Assembly (NCBI GenBank): GCA_022885665.1
Contig: JAGQDJ010000049.1
Coordinates: 558,502 to 622,501, forward strand
Length of the DNA: 64,000 bases
Direction of reading: 5' to 3'
Source: Triops longicaudatus
Taxonomy: Eukaryota > Arthropoda > Branchiopoda > Notostraca > Triopsidae
The notes beneath the pieces were generated by a model, which worked only from the letters and a program-made list of their open reading frames with translations, was not told where the DNA came from and searched no databases. The translations under genes were made by a program, and so were the position numbers. Positions 60,706 through 64,000 of the stretch are shown here, piece by piece. How positions within the stretch are numbered: the stretch's first letter is position 1; every line of letters starts with the position of its first letter.

Positions 60706-60764
60706 TTTCAAGCCTAGTTCGGAAATTTGAGGTTTCTTCGCTCGTAGTTCTGAAACTGGTGAAA
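60706..60764. promoter_or_regulatory. Very compact divergent promoter, TMEM186 and LUC7L3
   Basis: Only 59 bp separate the two start codons. The two 5' UTRs must therefore be very short or overlap. No TATA box is present. Confidence 0.6.
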
Positions 60765-62542
60765 ATGGCGGCGTCGGCTGCACAATTGTTAGATGAATTA
60801 ATGGGCAGAAACCGTAATGCCCTGCCTACGGATAAAGTGAAAGAACCAAGCTACGATGATCCAGACGTAAGTGAATTTAAATTTAAACGTAAAAATAATA
60901 AAACTTACTCGTGAAAGAGCTGATAACCTTCTCACTGTTTTGTTGTGTACACTTGGATGCAAGCTTGTAATATCGTATCGCCTTCATGACTTATCGGTTT
61001 GGAGCGCCTAATTTAAAACTTACATGTTTTCCATTTTCCAGGTATGCCGGTATTATTTGGTACAGTTTTGCCCGCATGACTTGTTTGTTAACACGAAAGC
61101 GGACTTAGGCGTTTGCCCGAAAGTTCACGATGACCACGTGAAAGCGAAATACGACACTGCACCAGCGCATACCAAGCGAGAGTTTGAGGATGAGTTTATC
61201 CGCTACTGCCGTGGCATGTTAGAAGAAGTGAACAAGAAGATTATAAAGGGTCGTCAGCGCTTAGCAGCGCAACAAGGAGACAAAGTATAATATTTACATA
61301 GGTAAATTTCGCACGGAAAATCATTTTTAATCTTTGTTGCAGGAAAACCCTCAAGTCCAGAAAGCACTGGAAGAGATTCAAGCAGTGACTGACAAAATTA
61401 ATGCGCTGGTCGCGGAAGCAGAAGAAAAGGGCAACGCTGGCGATGTCGACGAAGCCCAGAGTCTCATGGAACAATGCGAAGCCTTAAAACTAGAAAAGAT
61501 TACTTTACAGAATCAGCTGAACACCAACTTTCGCATACCAGTAGGAACTTGTTTAGTCAAATCTTAATCTTTCTGGAATGTTTTTTGTTTCAAGTAGTTA
61601 TTTTAACAAACGATTTACATAGGTAACTGTTTTAAAAGCAACCATTACAAATTCTATAGCTACTCCTGGTTAACGTTTGACTTTTCTATAATTTCTAGTT
61701 TCCTCTCCTATTTTTGTCTATTGAATATAGTAATCCCCTATTCTTTCAATTTTCTTACCTGGAATATTTGTTTCCGAAATTCAGTTATGATTTTTATTGA
61801 AAACTTTTTTATTTCCTTTTTCCTTTTTAGCTGGGAGAATTTGGAGGCTTGCCCGAAAAGCAAATGGAAGTGTGTGAAGTATGTGGGGCATTTTTAATTG
61901 TTGGCGACGCCCCTAGCCGTTTGGATGACCATTTGATGGGGAAACAGCACTTGGGCTATGCAAAAATGCGAGCCTCTGTGAAGGAACTCATGGTAACGTA
62001 GCACTATTATTTTTGTTAGAGCTCTTGGAAGGAAAATATTGTCTTAGACTTCATTTCGTGGGTGTGCTAGACCATTATTAAAAAGTGTCGTTTAGGAACA
62101 ACGGGAAAAAGCGCGTTCTGTCAGGGAACAGGAACGAAGCAAAGAAGATGAGAAGCGTAAAAGACGCGATGACGATGGTGGCGAACGGCGTCATTCCAGG
62201 TCTAGCCGTGATGACGACCGACACAGCGGCCACAGAGACCACCGCGACAGAGATAGGTATAGGGACCGAGGTGGTGATGATCGTCGCCCTTCTCGAGGTC
62301 ATTACAACAGCCGAGGAGGTCGTGACCGAGATCAGAGACACGAGAGGTATGTGACAAAAAATTCCGACCATTTTCTTTTCTTTTCCCAGAGTTGTAATAA
62401 ACATCCGAAACTTTCTCACAGGAGGGATCGCTATGATAGAGAAAGAGACAGAAACCGCCACGACCGTAATGGGAGACGTCGCTCCCACTCTAGTCACGGC
62501 GAGGAGAAAGATGCCAAGCGGAGCCGTGACGGTAATAATTAA
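60765..62542 (+). CDS. LUC7L3: LUC7L3-type U1 snRNP splicing factor
   Basis: Six exons (60765-60866, 61042-61284, 61343-61540, 61831-61992, 62096-62346, 62422-62542) encode 358 residues. LUC7 proteins associate with U1 snRNP and help choose 5' splice sites. The start AAQLLDELMGRNRN is diagnostic of the LUC7L3 branch, not LUC7L or LUC7L2. A CCCH finger (VCRYYLVQFCPHDLF...CPKVHDDH) is followed by a coiled coil (KALEEIQAVTDKINALVAEA) and a C2H2-type finger (CEVCGAFLIVGDAPSRLDDH, GKQHLGY). The C-terminus is an Arg/Asp/His-rich RS-like domain (RDRYRDRGGDDRR, HSRSSRDDDRHS). The tail is shorter than in human. An AATAAA at 62571 is a good 3' end signal. Confidence 0.95.
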
Positions 62543-63930
62543 ACGTATCATTGACTGTTAAAAAAATATAAATAAAAGAATAGGATTTATATTATTTTTT
62601 GTTTTATCTTCGATTATTATAAAGTATCAGTACAAGGTCATCCAAATTTCCTGTGCATTACTTTAAACTCTTACAGTATTGAATTACTCTTTCAATCTTC
62701 AAGATATACCTTGGTACGATTTGTTTTTCTGGCCAAGGCAAAACAAAATTTCAGCCCCTTTTTGTATGTTATATGGTGTTTATCTTGATCATTTACTAGC
62801 TGTAAATGAATTCCTGTTTTTCCTTTACTTACTGTTTTGTATTTCTGGTTGCAGGAACGAATGCTGAGTGAAACAGACGGGAAAAGATGAACGCCTAGTA
62901 CAAGGTTAGAAGGCTTTTCGTATTGGAAAGGTAAGAGTCCCATTAGCTCACTTTAGTTAGCGAAGTTCATACTTGGCAGGCGCAAAGAAAAGGCCATACA
63001 TTGTGTTAAAAGCGGTTGCTATGGCATCGTTTATGTTGCCAAATCACGTTGCGGGATAAATCGTTTTGGAGGTATTTGAGTTCGAAACAATTGTTTCTTT
63101 TTTTTTCTTCCCAACAATTCATCCTTTACCATGACTTCACGTGTCTCAAGTGGTTTAAACCCCTGCGCAGGCAAATCTACCACTACTGTACTACCACTAC
63201 ACAACGAGACAAAGCTTTCTTAAGAACACAAAAAGGCAGGTAAATTGAGTTGCTAATCATGCCGCGTTCCATCTGCGTACTAAGACAACCGGGTCAATTG
63301 GTGTGCCTTGACCCTTCTTTGTCGCACAGGTGACCCCAATTTATGACAAAAAGAAAATGCTGAAAAAAGTTACGTTTGAAGCAACTATGTCATGGGAAAC
63401 GGGGCATGGGTTAATGTTTTTCTAGCGTTGTTTTAATGTAAACCATTTTTGAGTTTGATTTTGTTGCGCACTCGAATTCAGGTATTGTTAATGTGAATTG
63501 GTTACACAGGAGGACCGCAAAAATTTACGTAGAAGAGCATCTTCAGCCATACCAGCAGGTGACCGAATTTTTCGTCATATCTTGTACTATGTCTATGGTG
63601 TTCAAAAGAAAAGAACGGACGGATTTTTTAGAATTGTCATATTTGTATTATTCTTTTCCTACACTTGATAAAAAAACGTTATTGATTGGTTTATTTGTAG
63701 TGTGAATCCTAGTAAACACAAATTAATCCAGAGAAAAAAGAGTTGTAACTCCTTTCTTGGTTGCAATGCGTGTGGTTTTGATATTGTTGATAATCATTTT
63801 TACTTGTCCTTGATGAGTTTACTTTTAGAGGGCTCTGGTAATAAAAGCTATGGTAATAACCGGCTGTTGTACTTGCTGCCGTACGATGTGGGTAGATACA
63901 TTAATCGCGTTATGTGCGACCAGTTGATCG
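62543..63930. other. Mostly non-coding stretch after LUC7L3
   Basis: Past the LUC7L3 polyadenylation signal, nothing convincing is seen. An acceptor-like TTGCAG near 62855 and the short open frames at 63493-63705 were not linked to any gene. Confidence 0.4.
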
Positions 63931-63932
63931 CA
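63702..63932 (+). CDS. Possible exon running toward the window edge
   Basis: An open frame from an ATG at 63702 ends at a full-consensus donor (GCA|GTAAGT, exon end 63932) after LLYLLPYDVGRYINRVMC. I do not recognise the sequence. If real, it is the 5' part of a gene continuing beyond the window. Confidence 0.2.
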
Positions 63933-64000
63933 GTAAGTTGTTTGTCAAACGAGTATTAGAATGGAAGATTGCAAGACATTGACACATTATCGTCATTACA

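Noticed and set aside
60706..60783. N-terminal extension of TMEM186 from an in-frame ATG at 60783
   Set aside because: It would overlap the LUC7L3 start, lacks mitochondrial targeting character, and the shorter form matches family length.
62850..62880. Acceptor-like TTGCAG suggesting an alternative LUC7L3 last exon
   Set aside because: LUC7L3 already ends with a stop and an AATAAA at 62571; the frame after this acceptor closes within a few codons.

Overview
This is a metazoan nuclear window: intron-rich genes with GT-AG (and a few GC-AG) introns, many introns of 46-120 bp, and protein families typical of animals. The core promoter at about 50.72-50.75 kb (TATATAAG box plus a TCAGTT initiator 32 bp downstream) looks arthropod-like. 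TMEM268-, TMEM186-, PASK- and YEATS2-type genes in one place fit a non-vertebrate animal such as a crustacean or other arthropod. The species cannot be fixed from sequence alone. No bacterial operon, rRNA, tRNA or CRISPR array was seen.

Layout. 1-10.1 kb is AT-rich and gene-poor: repeats, two long imperfect inverted repeats, and two or three doubtful exons. 10.19-14.19 kb (-) is a complete 12-exon USP20/33 deubiquitinase. 16.04-18.26 kb (-) is a TMEM268-like gene with two alternative, tandemly duplicated last exons; it sits head-to-head with FAM136A (18.63-19.20, +). 19.49-23.54 kb (-) is an 11-exon type II membrane protein with SEA, TSP1 and five LDLa modules. 25.55-31.51 kb (-) is YEATS2 and 32.49-36.43 kb (-) is PAS kinase, which is head-to-head with SMNDC1 (36.68-39.19, +). 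39.55-43.17 kb (-) is ADAM17, head-to-head with NSMCE2 (43.48-44.26, +). Then on the + strand come VPS52 (45.01-49.04), a two-finger C2H2 gene (50.84-51.54), a single-exon DHHC acyltransferase with an EHHC active site (53.06-53.92), ALAD (54.22-55.83) and MAP2K4 (57.15-59.31). TMEM186 (60.05-60.71, -) and LUC7L3 (60.77-62.54, +) are divergent with only 59 bp between their start codons.

The genes do not form one pathway. They are mostly housekeeping: ubiquitin and SUMO turnover, chromatin reading, splicing (SMNDC1, LUC7L3), GARP/EARP tethering, heme synthesis, JNK/p38 signalling, complex I assembly and ectodomain shedding. Four divergent pairs probably share bidirectional promoters. The strongest items for follow-up are the duplicated terminal exons of the TMEM268-like gene, the SEA/TSP1/LDLa receptor, the EHHC acyltransferase, two inferred GC-AG introns and a hAT-like non-autonomous element in SMNDC1. 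Exon boundaries below were built by hand from reading frame, splice consensus and family similarity; each listed CDS sums to a whole number of codons.
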